Positions 53,506-62,830 of a stretch of DNA of 64,000 nucleotides are shown here, piece after piece. The translations under genes were made by a program, and so were the position numbers. The stretch's first letter is position 1, and each line of letters opens with the position of its first letter. Below the pieces are notes generated by a model. The model was not told the origin of the DNA. It ran no database searches and worked only from the letters and a program-made list of their open reading frames with translations. Source of the DNA: Woodsholea maritima DSM 17123 (GTDB lineage Bacteria; Pseudomonadota; Alphaproteobacteria; Caulobacterales; Maricaulaceae); NCBI RefSeq assembly GCF_000382325.1, contig NZ_KB908056.1:561018-625017 (forward strand), read 5' to 3'.

Positions 53506-54174
53506 CTATTCGCGCGCATCCTCAACCGGATCAGTGTCCAGCTCTTCCAATAGATCATTCATCGTGCATTCGAGATGGGTCAGCACATGGTGGCGCGCGG
53601 CCTCGGCATCACCGGCCAGACACGCCTCAATGATCTTATTATGCTCCTCATTCGGGCGGCCTTGATGGAGCGAAAGGTGCAGGCGAATATAGCGTTCACA
53701 CAAAGTGTGCATGCGCTTGACCACTTCGATGGAGCGCACCCGGTTAGAGCCTTCGATCAACAGGCCATGGAAGCGCTGATGCAGGGCCGAATACTCATCA
53801 CTGGGGCCCTTATCAGCCATGGCTTTGAGGGAGTCATCGAGCACCTTTTTGGCCTCGATGAACAGTTTTTGCGCCGCCGGTGAGCGGGTCGCATCCGCCA
53901 CCAGATCAGGCTCAATCACCATACGGATATGGTAGATGTCTTTCAGCTCCACCGCGCTCATCGCGCGCACGACAAAGCCACGGTGCGGCATCACCGCGAC
54001 CAGGCCTTGGGATTCCAATTGCAACAGCGCTTCGCGCACCGGAATACGGCTGACCTGATAGCGTTCAGCGAGCTGTTCTTGGCGTAAGGGATCACCGGCC
54101 TTGTAAAAGCCGGTCAAAATATCATTGCGAATTGCAGCACTTAGGCCCGCGGCCAGGGTCCGTCCTTGCAGCAT
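53506..54174 (-). CDS. GntR-family regulator (FCD type), hydroxyproline locus
   Basis: 222 residues: winged HTH (LRQEQLAERYQVSRIPVREALLQLESQGLVAVMPHRGF) and an all-helical FCD ligand domain (about 90-205) with metal-binding His residues (RFHGLLIEG, AARHHVLTHLE). It is the last gene of the hydroxyproline operon and the likely repressor acting at the TTGTATACAA site in the divergent promoter. Effector probably a hydroxyproline or pathway intermediate; inferred. Confidence 0.92.
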   Translation of the reverse strand: MLQGRTLAAGLSAAIRNDILTGFYKAGDPLRQEQLAERYQVSRIPVREALLQLESQGLVAVMPHRGFVVRAMSAVELKDIYHIRMVIEPDLVADATRSPAAQKLFIEAKKVLDDSLKAMADKGPSDEYSALHQRFHGLLIEGSNRVRSIEVVKRMHTLCERYIRLHLSLHQGRPNEEHNKIIEACLAGDAEAARHHVLTHLECTMNDLLEELDTDPVEDARE

Positions 54175-54207
54175 GATCCCTCAACTTTGCATGGTTAGCA
54201 CCTTCAC

Positions 54208-55644
54208 TTACGCCGTTTGGTACGCTGTTTTAACGACCGTGTAAAATTCTCGTGCATATGCGCCCTGCTCGCGCGGACCATAGCTTGATGATTTACGCCC
54301 CCCGAACGGGACGTGATAATCGACCCCCGCGGTCGGCAGATTGACCATCACCATCCCGGCCTTGGCATGGCGTTTGAAATGCGTGGCGGTTTTGAGCGAG
54401 GTCGTACAGATCCCAGCCGACAAGCCAAATTCGGTGGAATTGGCCTCATCCAAGGCCGCAGCATAGTCTGCAACACGGATGATACTGGCGACAGGACCAA
54501 AGATCTCCTCGCGATTGATGGCCATCTCGCGCGTGGTGTGATCAAAGAGCGCAGGCTGGAGATAAAAGCCCGGTGTGTTTGCAGAAACAACCGTTCCCCC
54601 GGCAACCAATTTCGCGCCTTCAGCCTTTGATTTTTCAATATAAGAAAGCGATTTATCAAGCTGGCTTTGATCGGCCAGTGGCCCGATTTGCGTTGAAGCC
54701 TCCAGCGCATCGCCGACTTTCAAGGCGGCCGTCGCTTGCGTAAGTTTGGCGATAAAGCGCTCCGCAATGGCTTGCGTGACGATCAAACGCGAGGACGCCG
54801 TACAGCGTTGACCCGTGGAATAAAACGCGCCTTGAACCGCACAATTAACCGCAACATCCAGATCCGCATCATCGCAAATGATCAGCGGATTTTTGCCGCC
54901 CATCTCCAGCTGCACCTTCGCTCCGCGCGCAGAACAGGTTTTCAAGACATGCTGGCCCGTCCCGACAGAACCGGTAAAGCTCACGCCATCAACGAGATCA
55001 TTATCAAGGATTTCCGCACCAACTTCGCGCCCCTTGCCCATTACCAGGTTGAAAACACCCTTAGGAAGGCCAGAACGCGAGAGGATCTCGCTCAGCGCCC
55101 ACGCCGAAGCCGGGGTCAGTTCGGCCGGCTTGAACACCACCGCATTGCCATAGCATAGCGCCGGTGCGATCTTCCACGCTGGAATAGCTATCGGGAAATT
55201 CCATGGCGTGATAATCCCAATCACCCCCAGGGCTTCACGGGTGATTTCTACGCCAACGCCGGGACGTACGGAATCGAGTTTTGCGCCATCCTGACGCAAA
55301 GCTTCGCCTGCGAAATATTTAAAGATTTGCCCCGCGCGGGCAACCTCACCAATGCCTTCTGGGCGGGTTTTACCTTCTTCACGCGAGAGCAATTCACCCA
55401 GCTCGTCTTTACGGGCCAACACTTCACTGCCCACAAAATCAAGCACATCAAAGCGTTGCTGCGGGGTTGAGAGCGACCAGTCAAAGCTAGCGGCATGCGC
55501 CGCCGCAATGGCCTTGGCCGCGTCTGCGCGCGTGCCGCTGGCATAATGACCGATCACATCATCGGTGTTGGATGGATTGATATTGGCCTGGGTCTGCGTG
55601 CCGGCCACCCAAGCCCCATCCATGTAATTATCAAAGTGTGACAT
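54208..55644 (-). CDS. 2,5-dioxovalerate (alpha-ketoglutarate semialdehyde) dehydrogenase
   Basis: NAD(P)-dependent aldehyde dehydrogenase, 478 residues. The catalytic Cys is near residue 281 in STGQRCTASSR, and the general base Glu is in QLEMGGKNPLI. GxTGSxxxG-like SFTGSVGTGQ and PWNFPIAIPAWKIAPAL are conserved. In the hydroxyproline pathway it oxidises the semialdehyde to 2-oxoglutarate; this substrate is inferred from the operon. The ATG at 55644 has GGGAGAGGA upstream. Confidence 0.86.
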   Translation of the reverse strand: MSHFDNYMDGAWVAGTQTQANINPSNTDDVIGHYASGTRADAAKAIAAAHAASFDWSLSTPQQRFDVLDFVGSEVLARKDELGELLSREEGKTRPEGIGEVARAGQIFKYFAGEALRQDGAKLDSVRPGVGVEITREALGVIGIITPWNFPIAIPAWKIAPALCYGNAVVFKPAELTPASAWALSEILSRSGLPKGVFNLVMGKGREVGAEILDNDLVDGVSFTGSVGTGQHVLKTCSARGAKVQLEMGGKNPLIICDDADLDVAVNCAVQGAFYSTGQRCTASSRLIVTQAIAERFIAKLTQATAALKVGDALEASTQIGPLADQSQLDKSLSYIEKSKAEGAKLVAGGTVVSANTPGFYLQPALFDHTTREMAINREEIFGPVASIIRVADYAAALDEANSTEFGLSAGICTTSLKTATHFKRHAKAGMVMVNLPTAGVDYHVPFGGRKSSSYGPREQGAYAREFYTVVKTAYQTA

Positions 55645-55675
55645 AGTCCTCTCCCGATGATCGTTTGAGTTAAAG

Positions 55676-56683
55676 TTATAAGACTTGAAAGCCATGGTGG
55701 AAGGGATCGCGTGCATCCACGCGGATCGTATTAAGACCGGTCTGGCGCGCCCACCCGGCAAAGCTCGGCTGGATCAGCGTGCGCCCCTCCAGGGTCGCAA
55801 CACACTCAACCCGGCCCTTAAACACCGAACCGATATAGCTTTCATGATGGAAGTCTTCGCCCACACCAAGCTTTCCCAAAGCGTGCAGCTGGGCCATGCG
55901 CGCACTGGTGCCCGTGCCACAGGGGCTTCGGTCAATGGCGCGATCGCCATAGAAGACGGCATTTCTGCCATGATGGGCGCGATCCAGCACAGCGCCCGTC
56001 CACATCACGTGGGAAATGCCCTGAATGGTCGGATCGCCATAGTGCACAGGGGTATAGGCTTGGCGCGACAGTTCACGCACCAATGGGCTAAGGCGCAGAA
56101 TATCGCCCGCATTTAGGCTTTCCAGCCCTGCAAAATTCTGCTGCGGGTCAATGATCGCATAGAAATTACCGCCATAGGCAATATCAAGCTTAAGGTGGCC
56201 CAGCCCCGGCACATCCACCTCTAACCCCGCGCGATCAAGATAACTGGCGACATTATAAAGGCGCACTTCTTCGACGAGCCCGCCTTCAGCGCTATATTCA
56301 GCACGCACCCGACCGGCGGGCGTATCAATCAAGACCACACCGGCTTGGCGCGGACGGATCAAGCCATGCTCCAGCCCCATCGTAATCGCCCCGATGGTGC
56401 CATGACCACACATCGGCAGGCAGCCGCTGGTCTCGATATAAAGAATGCTGACATCCCCATCGGGGGTCGTGGGGGGATAGAAGATCGCCCCGGACATCAT
56501 GTCATGACCGCGCGGTTCAAACATCAAAGCCCGCCGGATCCAGTCATAGCGCGTCATGAAATCCTGACGCTTGGCGCTCATCGTGTCGCCGACCAGAAAC
56601 GGCCCACCGCCTGCCACCAAACGCACGGGATTCCCACAGGTATGCCCATCTACACAGAAAAAGGTCGAGGCGAAATCACGCAT
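55676..56683 (-). CDS. 4-hydroxyproline 2-epimerase
   Basis: 335 residues, proline racemase superfamily. Both acid/base cysteines are present, C92 in MCGHGTIG and C255 in SPCGTGTS, which marks a racemase/epimerase; dehydratases of the family have Thr at the second site. Converts trans-4-hydroxy-L-proline to cis-4-hydroxy-D-proline, the first step of the pathway. Its ATG overlaps the stop of the deaminase gene by one base. Confidence 0.93.
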   Translation of the reverse strand: MRDFASTFFCVDGHTCGNPVRLVAGGGPFLVGDTMSAKRQDFMTRYDWIRRALMFEPRGHDMMSGAIFYPPTTPDGDVSILYIETSGCLPMCGHGTIGAITMGLEHGLIRPRQAGVVLIDTPAGRVRAEYSAEGGLVEEVRLYNVASYLDRAGLEVDVPGLGHLKLDIAYGGNFYAIIDPQQNFAGLESLNAGDILRLSPLVRELSRQAYTPVHYGDPTIQGISHVMWTGAVLDRAHHGRNAVFYGDRAIDRSPCGTGTSARMAQLHALGKLGVGEDFHHESYIGSVFKGRVECVATLEGRTLIQPSFAGWARQTGLNTIRVDARDPFHHGFQVL

Positions 56684-57630
56684 TAAGCGGCTTTTGTGTT
56701 CAAGAGCTTATCGAGATCGGGCCGCGTGGCGGCGGCCTGTTCCACCCTGGCAATAACCTCAGCGCGGATCGCACCCGTCAAGACCTGACGCGGGGAACGC
56801 ACACGCTCTGAGCCTCGGCCCATCACATGTTCGGCGAGCTTAATGCATTGAACAAGATCGGAGCGAAAATCGAGATGGAGCAGCGGCATGAACCAGCGAT
56901 AAATCTCTAAGGCACGCGCATAATCGCCCCGTTTGGCGAGTTCATAGATCGCCACGGATTCTTGCGGGAACGCATTGGTAAGGCCCGAGATCCAACCCTT
57001 CGCACCCAGCATCAAGCCCTCTAACGCGACATCATCCAGGCCCGCGAACAGAATAAGACGATCGCCCAAGGCATTATAAAGATCGGTGAAGCGGCGGGTA
57101 TCCTCAGAGGATTCCTTCAAGGCTACGATGGTCTCAATCTGGGCCAGGCGGGCGATCATATCCGTTGATATATTCATGCGATAGGCGGCCGGGTTATTAT
57201 AGAGCATGATCGGCAGATCACTGGCCGCGCTAAGCCCTTCAAAATGGCTGAACAATTCCTCATCATGGGGCATATAGACCATGGGCGGCAGCGCCATCAG
57301 GCCACTCACCCCGGTTTTTTGCGCATCCTTGGCAAAGCTTTGCGCGCGCGGACCATCAAATTCGGAAACGCCGACAATCGTGGGCACCCGGCCCGCAGCG
57401 GCCTCAACCCCGGCACCCAGAACGGCGCGCTTCTCCTCAGGCGTCAGCGAATTGTTTTCCCCCACCGTACCCAATAAGACCAGGCCATGAACGCCATCAC
57501 GGATCAAGCCATCAATCACGCGCGCCGTTGCATCAAGATCCAAGGCCCCGCCCTCATGAAATTGCGTCGTCACGGCCGGAAAGACCCCATGCCAACCGCG
57601 TGCATCGCGATGCGTGTGTCCAAGCGTCAT
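56683..57630 (-). CDS. DapA-family lyase, probable pyrroline-hydroxycarboxylate deaminase
   Basis: 315-residue TIM barrel of the dihydrodipicolinate synthase/N-acetylneuraminate lyase family. The Schiff-base lysine is K172 (ETIVALKESS), with the catalytic Y144 in YNNPAAY and GTVGENNSL as the substrate loop. Within the hydroxyproline operon it most likely turns 1-pyrroline-4-hydroxy-2-carboxylate into alpha-ketoglutarate semialdehyde plus ammonia; the family alone would also allow other aldolases. First gene of the minus-strand operon, with a GGGAGG ribosome binding site. Confidence 0.87.
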   Translation of the reverse strand: MTLGHTHRDARGWHGVFPAVTTQFHEGGALDLDATARVIDGLIRDGVHGLVLLGTVGENNSLTPEEKRAVLGAGVEAAAGRVPTIVGVSEFDGPRAQSFAKDAQKTGVSGLMALPPMVYMPHDEELFSHFEGLSAASDLPIMLYNNPAAYRMNISTDMIARLAQIETIVALKESSEDTRRFTDLYNALGDRLILFAGLDDVALEGLMLGAKGWISGLTNAFPQESVAIYELAKRGDYARALEIYRWFMPLLHLDFRSDLVQCIKLAEHVMGRGSERVRSPRQVLTGAIRAEVIARVEQAAATRPDLDKLLNTKAA

Positions 57631-57763
57631 TTCGCCTCCCTCGCCCCGATGTGGGGGCTAGACATTAACCTTTTAGCGTGGCTCTTTCGATCCGTATATC
57701 CATCCAATTGACGCGCCAGCGCCGGTTTAGGATATACAGCTTCAGGCCCACTGGCGCGCCGAC

Positions 57764-57794
57764 TTGACCGACGCCCCTCTCACTTTGTATACAA
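57764..57794 (+). promoter_or_regulatory. Promoter and GntR operator of the hydroxyproline cluster
   Basis: TTGACC (57764-57769) and TATACA (57788-57793) with an 18-base spacer form a good promoter reading to the D-hydroxyproline oxidase gene. The -10 lies inside the perfect palindrome TTGTATACAA (57785-57794), which has the form of FCD-type GntR operators, so binding would block polymerase. A looser inverted pair GTATATCC/GGATATAC lies at 57694-57701 and 57730-57737. Confidence 0.65.
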
Positions 57795-57839
57795 TCTACA
57801 ATTATCCTCGCAAGCCCTCTTTTGCATACGGCCCCGCTC

Positions 57840-59114
57840 ATGACCCAGACCGCGACATCCTCCTCTGCCCCCACCTTTGATATCGCCGTCATCGGGGCCG
57901 GGGTGATCGGGCTCACTCACGCTTTAGAGCTCGCCTGGGCCGGACAAAAGGTGGTAATTATCGACCAAGAGGCCCCCGGTCTTGGCACATCTTTTGGCAA
58001 TGCCGGCCATATCGGCAATGAGCAATTAGACCCGCTGGCGAGCCCCTCCACCTTTAGAAATCTGCTGGGCTATCTGTTACAAAAGGACGCCGCCGTCTCC
58101 TTTCGCTGGGCCCACGCGATGGCGGCCCTACCTTGGATGATCCGCTTTGGCTTATCGTGTCGTAAGGGCCAGTATCATAAAGGTTTAAAGGCGTTATCTG
58201 CTTTACAAGCTGATAGCTTACCCGCCTGGGCCGATCTGCTCACCCGTTGCGGCGCGCCTGACTTACTGATCAGTCAGGGCAATTATATGGTGGTGGAAAC
58301 CGAGGCCGCCCTCGCGCGCGGGCGCGCTGAACAGCGCCATTTATCGGAGCTGGGCGTGGCGTGTAATTGGCTGGAAGCGCATGAGATGCGCGAGCATTTA
58401 CCCCATGCGCGCCATGCCATGGCGGGCGGGATCCGTTTCCATAAATCCGGCCATGTGGCCAATCCTTATCGAGTCTCCCAAGCCCTTGAAACAGCCTTTC
58501 GCGCCGCGGGTGGCCATGTCCACCAGGCCCGCGTGGAGGCGATCACGCCCTTGGATAGCGGCGTTCGGATTGATCACACGGGAGGTCATATTTGGGCCGG
58601 AAAGGCTTTGATCTGTGCCGGGGCCTGGTCCCATCACCTGGCCCGCCCCTTGGGGCTGCACCTGCCCTTAGAAACTGAGCGCGGCTATCATCTGCACTGG
58701 GAAAAAGTTAACGCGCCCTTCGATTGCCCTATCGGTTTTTTTGAGCGCCGCATCTTGATGACCCCCATGGGTGAGGATCTGCGCATGACCGGCGGGACGG
58801 AGTTGGGCGGGCTCAGCGCGCCACCAACCCCCAAGCATATGACAGCGCTGAAATATCATGCGGCGGCGGTTATTCCACAGTATGAGGCAAATTCTGCCAA
58901 GACCTGGATGGGCTATCGCCCCAGCCTTCCTGATTTCGTGCCCGCCATGGGACGGCTGAAGGCCGATCCGCGCGTTTTCATCTCTACCGGCCATCAACAT
59001 CTGGGCCTCACCCTGGGCGCGGTCAGCGCGCGCGCCATGCGCGATCTAATTTTAGAGCGCCCGCCCGCCCTGGATATGAACGCCTATAACCCCCATCGTT
59101 TCCACACTTTATAA
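57840..59114 (+). CDS. D-hydroxyproline oxidase/dehydrogenase (DadA-like)
   Basis: 424-residue FAD amine oxidoreductase: FDIAVIGAGVIGLTHALELA dinucleotide site, FGNAGHIGNEQ next to the flavin, and the C-terminal HQHLGLTLGAVSARAMRDLI. In this cluster it probably oxidises cis-4-hydroxy-D-proline to the pyrroline; D-amino acid dehydrogenase is the general family. The ATG at 57840 is preferred over an upstream TTG at 57822, though neither has a strong ribosome binding site. Divergent from the deaminase-epimerase operon. Confidence 0.87.
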   Translation: MTQTATSSSAPTFDIAVIGAGVIGLTHALELAWAGQKVVIIDQEAPGLGTSFGNAGHIGNEQLDPLASPSTFRNLLGYLLQKDAAVSFRWAHAMAALPWMIRFGLSCRKGQYHKGLKALSALQADSLPAWADLLTRCGAPDLLISQGNYMVVETEAALARGRAEQRHLSELGVACNWLEAHEMREHLPHARHAMAGGIRFHKSGHVANPYRVSQALETAFRAAGGHVHQARVEAITPLDSGVRIDHTGGHIWAGKALICAGAWSHHLARPLGLHLPLETERGYHLHWEKVNAPFDCPIGFFERRILMTPMGEDLRMTGGTELGGLSAPPTPKHMTALKYHAAAVIPQYEANSAKTWMGYRPSLPDFVPAMGRLKADPRVFISTGHQHLGLTLGAVSARAMRDLILERPPALDMNAYNPHRFHTL

Positions 59115-59137
59115 AAGCCATAAAAAGGATTTCAGCC

Positions 59138-60346
59138 ATGACCCTCGGTATCGGCGGCACATCCCGCGAAGACGCCTTACAAGGCCTCATCAATACCCGC
59201 GATCAGATTAAACCGATCACGCTGGAGGAGCGCCAAGCGCGGATCACGAAAGCCTGCGCCTTGATGGACGCCCATGGCCTTGATGCTCTGCTGCTGCCCG
59301 CTGGAACCTCGCTTACTTATTTCACCGGGGTGAAATGGTATGCAAGTGAGCGCTTTGTCGGCGCGCTTATCCTGCGCAATCAGTCCATTATCTATATCAA
59401 CCCGCATTTTGAAGCGCCCAAGCTTGAAGAGCTGATCACGCTGGAAGGGGAGATGCGCACCTGGCAAGAGCATGAAAGTCCCTATGCCCTGATCGCCCGA
59501 ACTTTAAAGGATTTTGGCGTACACTCTTTAGGGATTGAGGAACAAACCCCCTTCTTCATCTTTAATGGCATCGCCAAGGCCGCCCCCGATATTGCCCTTC
59601 ACGATGGCACACCCGTCACCGCCGGTTGCCGGATGATCAAGTCCCCTGCCGAATTGGCCTTGATGCAGCATGCCAAGACCTTGACCCTGGATATTCATAA
59701 GCGTGCGGCCAGCATGTTGTATGAAGGCATCACAAATACCGCCGTGATGGCCTTTATTGATGAGGCCCATCGCAAAGTCGGCTCTGACAATGGCTCGACT
59801 TTCTGCATCGTCGCCTTCGGGCAATGGACGGCCTTCCCCCATGGGCCAAAGGGTGAGCACACGCTAAAAGACGGCGATATGGTTCTGATTGATACCGGCT
59901 GCGCGTTTGAAGGCTATACCTCTGATATTACCCGCACCTATGTCTTTGGTGAGCCGAGCGCACGCCAGCGCGAACTTTGGAATATCGAGAAAGAAGCCCA
60001 GGCTGCCGCCTTTGAGGCTGCGCAATTGGGTGTGGCGTGTGAAGAGGTTGATAAGGCCGCGCGCGCCGTCAATGAACGCCATGGCTATGGTCCGGGCTAT
60101 CAAACCCCGGGCATGCCCCATCGCACCGGCCATGGCATTGGGCTCGACATCCACGAATGGCCCTATCTGACCGGTGGCACGACCACGCGCTTAGAAGCGG
60201 GCATGTGCTTTTCCAATGAGCCGATGATCACCCATTATGGCGAATTTGGCGTCCGGTTGGAGGATCATTTCTACATGACCGAAACCGGCCCGCGCTGGTT
60301 TACACCGCCCAGTCATTCCATCGATGAGCCCTTTAAAGGCGTTTGA
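59138..60346 (+). CDS. M24 metallopeptidase (Xaa-Pro dipeptidase-like)
   Basis: 402-residue pita-bread enzyme with a creatinase-type N-terminal domain. The dinuclear metal ligands are visible: two Asp in LIDTGCAFEGYTSDITRTY, His in HRTGHGIGLDIHEWPY, and Glu in CFSNEPMI and VRLEDHFYM. Placed 23 bases after the D-hydroxyproline oxidase gene, it may release proline or hydroxyproline from imported collagen-type peptides; that role is inferred. Creatinase or ectoine hydrolase relatives cannot be ruled out. The ribosome binding site is AAAAGGA. Confidence 0.85.
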   Translation: MTLGIGGTSREDALQGLINTRDQIKPITLEERQARITKACALMDAHGLDALLLPAGTSLTYFTGVKWYASERFVGALILRNQSIIYINPHFEAPKLEELITLEGEMRTWQEHESPYALIARTLKDFGVHSLGIEEQTPFFIFNGIAKAAPDIALHDGTPVTAGCRMIKSPAELALMQHAKTLTLDIHKRAASMLYEGITNTAVMAFIDEAHRKVGSDNGSTFCIVAFGQWTAFPHGPKGEHTLKDGDMVLIDTGCAFEGYTSDITRTYVFGEPSARQRELWNIEKEAQAAAFEAAQLGVACEEVDKAARAVNERHGYGPGYQTPGMPHRTGHGIGLDIHEWPYLTGGTTTRLEAGMCFSNEPMITHYGEFGVRLEDHFYMTETGPRWFTPPSHSIDEPFKGV

Positions 60347-60351
60347 ACGAA

Positions 60352-60378
60352 AAGGCCCCGAACCCTGTTCGGGGCCTT
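60352..60378. terminator. Bidirectional terminator hairpin
   Basis: Perfect 12-bp stem AAGGCCCCGAAC/GTTCGGGGCCTT (60352-60363 with 60367-60378) with a 3-base loop, between convergent stop codons at 60346 and 60384. It can end transcripts from both sides, although the T tracts are short. Confidence 0.8.
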
Positions 60379-60383
60379 CAGCG

Positions 60384-61490
60384 TTAACGACAGATGGCTT
60401 CACCGGTCACCGGATTACAGCGCGCCGCGTCATAGACCCGCTCATTGTCCGCGATGGCGACATGATAATCGGTGCCAAAGCGCGCATCCGGGACCATATA
60501 ATCGGTGGAGATATAATGCGCGCCTGAGGCCAGCGCCGCGTGCCAGCGTGTATAATCGCCTTCACGTGCTTCCCAAGTTCCCGCATCCGCGCGGGTGCGC
60601 ACGATAAAGCCTTCCCCGACACGGGCGCGAATATCCTCGAGCTGCGCCTCAGGATCATTCATCACCAGGATCGCGGCTTCATCCTCTTCAGGGGCCGCAT
60701 TGACGAAGGCGGCCCGACCCGCCAGTGAAGGATGGTTGGCGCGGTAAGCCTCCATCGTGGCATTATTCTCATCCATCAAAACCAGGAATTTCCCGCGCGC
60801 TGCCGCCACGCTGGGCCAGCCCCCCGCCAGGACACTCTCGCGCAGGCTTAAACCGTCCTGGCGAACATCGTCAGGGGTGATCAGACGCCGCCCCAAAACC
60901 GCGCGCAAAGTGGCATCAAATTCAGAAAAAGCGGCTTCATCAAAGGGCAGAACTTCGGTGGCCCCAGGAATGTCCGCGCCGCTGGTTTTGAAATTCAGCA
61001 TGATCAAAATCGGCGCATGATCGGAATGACGATCAGACCAGGCCTTCACCTCCTCCAAGCACGCCCGCAAAGTCGGACAGGAGGAACGATAATCCAGATC
61101 CGGGATATGCAGCACTTTCAGGCCCGGCTGCGCCATCGCGCGCGCATTACCCGGCCCCGGCATCGTGCTCGCGGCCAAGCCCGTCATCGCCTCAACCAGA
61201 TGGGGCCCTTGAGGGTCAGAAAACCGCCCGCCTTCGGGATCATTTAAAATGTCGATTTCCAACTGGCGTGCGCCTGCCATCAATTGCGATATCAGTGAGC
61301 CATGGGCGTAATCCAGCGCCAAAACCTCATCACCCGCCTGAGCCTGCATGGCCGCCAATATAGGCGCAGAGATCGCGAACTTATAGCTGTTATGCGTGCC
61401 CACGCTTTGCAAAACCGTGATCGGTTGGTCATCTAAAGCTGGGCCTTGCAGAGCACTGCTGGCGAGCGCCAAGGCTAGGATTACAGACAT
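60384..61490 (-). CDS. Secreted Ca2+-dependent phosphoinositide-phospholipase C-like protein
   Basis: 368 residues with a signal peptide (about 1-18, ILALALASSALQG). TIM-barrel PLC features: SVGTHNSYK with the first catalytic His, GARQLEIDIL with metal-site Glu/Asp, VLHIPDLDYRSSCPTLRACLEEVKAWS and a C-terminal SGAHYISTDYM. The pattern fits the Ca2+-dependent phosphoinositide-specific PLC family of secreted bacterial proteins. A role in phosphate or lipid scavenging is possible; the substrate is not shown. The ATG at 61490 puts the signal peptide at the start. Confidence 0.83.
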   Translation of the reverse strand: MSVILALALASSALQGPALDDQPITVLQSVGTHNSYKFAISAPILAAMQAQAGDEVLALDYAHGSLISQLMAGARQLEIDILNDPEGGRFSDPQGPHLVEAMTGLAASTMPGPGNARAMAQPGLKVLHIPDLDYRSSCPTLRACLEEVKAWSDRHSDHAPILIMLNFKTSGADIPGATEVLPFDEAAFSEFDATLRAVLGRRLITPDDVRQDGLSLRESVLAGGWPSVAAARGKFLVLMDENNATMEAYRANHPSLAGRAAFVNAAPEEDEAAILVMNDPEAQLEDIRARVGEGFIVRTRADAGTWEAREGDYTRWHAALASGAHYISTDYMVPDARFGTDYHVAIADNERVYDAARCNPVTGEAICR

Positions 61491-61778
61491 GCTTCTCTCT
61501 CCCATGTGATAACCAAGGGATAGTGCGCCGCCATGACGCCTTTATGACGCGTGCGAAGTTCACAAGAAGGAGATAAAAAGAAGGTGTCGCGACGACACCG
61601 TCTGACGACACCCCAAGGGAGGAAAACAACCAGGACGACGATCCTGGACCCGAGATTTTTGAAACTGCACACCCCGAAGAATGTCCAGACAAAAACCCCC
61701 GATAGACTGAATACTGCATAGACAGTCCAGCATGGCTAGGGGGTCGTGCAGGCATAAATTATACTGATCACGTTCAAT
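61491..61778 (-). other. Intergenic region with AraC-gene terminator
   Basis: About 288 bases between the phospholipase-like gene and the araC-type gene, both on the minus strand. Apart from the hairpin listed at 61575-61612 I see no gene, RNA or clear promoter. The part near 61491-61560 should contain the phospholipase promoter. Confidence 0.5.
61575..61612 (-). terminator. Minus-strand terminator with alternative arm
   Basis: On the minus strand, GGTGTCG-TCG-CGACACC (61599-61593 paired with 61589-61583) is followed by TTCTTTTT, a normal terminator for the AraC gene. A second copy of the GGTGTCGTC arm lies just before it (61612-61604), so two mutually exclusive hairpins are possible. Confidence 0.55.
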
Positions 61779-62660
61779 TCACACGCTTTGCAGCTGGCTT
61801 GGCGGGTGGCCAAACAGGCGTCTATACTCGCGTGAGAATTGGGTCGCGCTGTGATAGCCCACCGCTTCGGCGGCTTGGCCGACACTGCATCCCTCATTGC
61901 CCAGCAGGTGATGGGCGCGATGCAAGCGCACATGTTTTTGATATTGAATGGGGGACATGGCCGTGGCGCGTTTGAAATGCTCAAAGAAGGCAGAAGGGCT
62001 AAGCGCGGCGCGATCGGCCATGGCCTCAATGGTGAGCTTATCCTGTGGGAAATCGTTCAGATGACGGATCAAATCGGCTAAGCGTCCACTGACCTGGTCT
62101 TTTGCACTATGACGAATGAGCAAATCGGCCTGTGGCCCGCATAAAACATTATAGAGCACTTCGCGTTTCAAGCCTTCCCCCAGGATGGCGGCTTCTTGGG
62201 GGCATATAAGCGATTGCGCCAGACGCAGCACGCTCATCTGCATGCGCCGATCAAAAGGGGTGGCGCGCACAACACCGGCCAAATCATGCTCAGCCTCTTC
62301 GTGCGCAACGCGCACTTCATGCGCTTCCATCTGATAGGTAAGGGCGCGAATATCGTGGGCGTCAATATCCAGCGATAAGGAGAGGAAGGGACGCTCCGAG
62401 GAGGCCTCGACGATCTGGCTTTCAAAGGGTAAGGGCGTCGCCGTCACCAGATAAGCCTGCGGGGAATAGACCAGTCTTTGCGTGCCGATATAGCCATGCT
62501 TGACCCCCTGAATGACGCAGACCAATCCACACGGATAAAGCACGGGCATCCGGTCCATGGGCGCATCCACCCTGGAAATGCACACCCCTGCCAGAGATGT
62601 TTTATAACGCCCGGGCTTGGGCATCATCGTCAATAAACACTCGACCAGCGCGTGATGCAT
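61779..62660 (-). CDS. AraC-family regulator
   Basis: 293 residues. N-terminal AraC-type sensor of the PF06719 kind (KPGRYKTSLAGVCISRVDAP, YSPQAYLVTATPLPF) and two C-terminal HTH motifs (IEAMADRAALSPSAFFEHFKRATAMSP; VGQAAEAVGYHSATQFSREYRRLFGHPP). Divergent from an aldo/keto reductase gene, as is usual for this subfamily, and so probably its regulator. The ATG at 62660 has GAAGGAAGG upstream; the frame is open to 62732 but would overlap the reductase promoter region. Confidence 0.9.
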   Translation of the reverse strand: MHHALVECLLTMMPKPGRYKTSLAGVCISRVDAPMDRMPVLYPCGLVCVIQGVKHGYIGTQRLVYSPQAYLVTATPLPFESQIVEASSERPFLSLSLDIDAHDIRALTYQMEAHEVRVAHEEAEHDLAGVVRATPFDRRMQMSVLRLAQSLICPQEAAILGEGLKREVLYNVLCGPQADLLIRHSAKDQVSGRLADLIRHLNDFPQDKLTIEAMADRAALSPSAFFEHFKRATAMSPIQYQKHVRLHRAHHLLGNEGCSVGQAAEAVGYHSATQFSREYRRLFGHPPSQLQSV

Positions 62661-62830
62661 GGGCACAGCCTTCCTTCGCCTGCCTATGATTGAGCATAAA
62701 TTGCGTAAGAAATCACCTGCCGAGGCCATCATTATGGAGGATTAGGCAAATCTTCTGGAGGATTGCCCCTTCGAAAACCCAGATCACACCCTTAGCTTTG
62801 CCTCATCACCCGCAAGCCAAAGGATCTATG

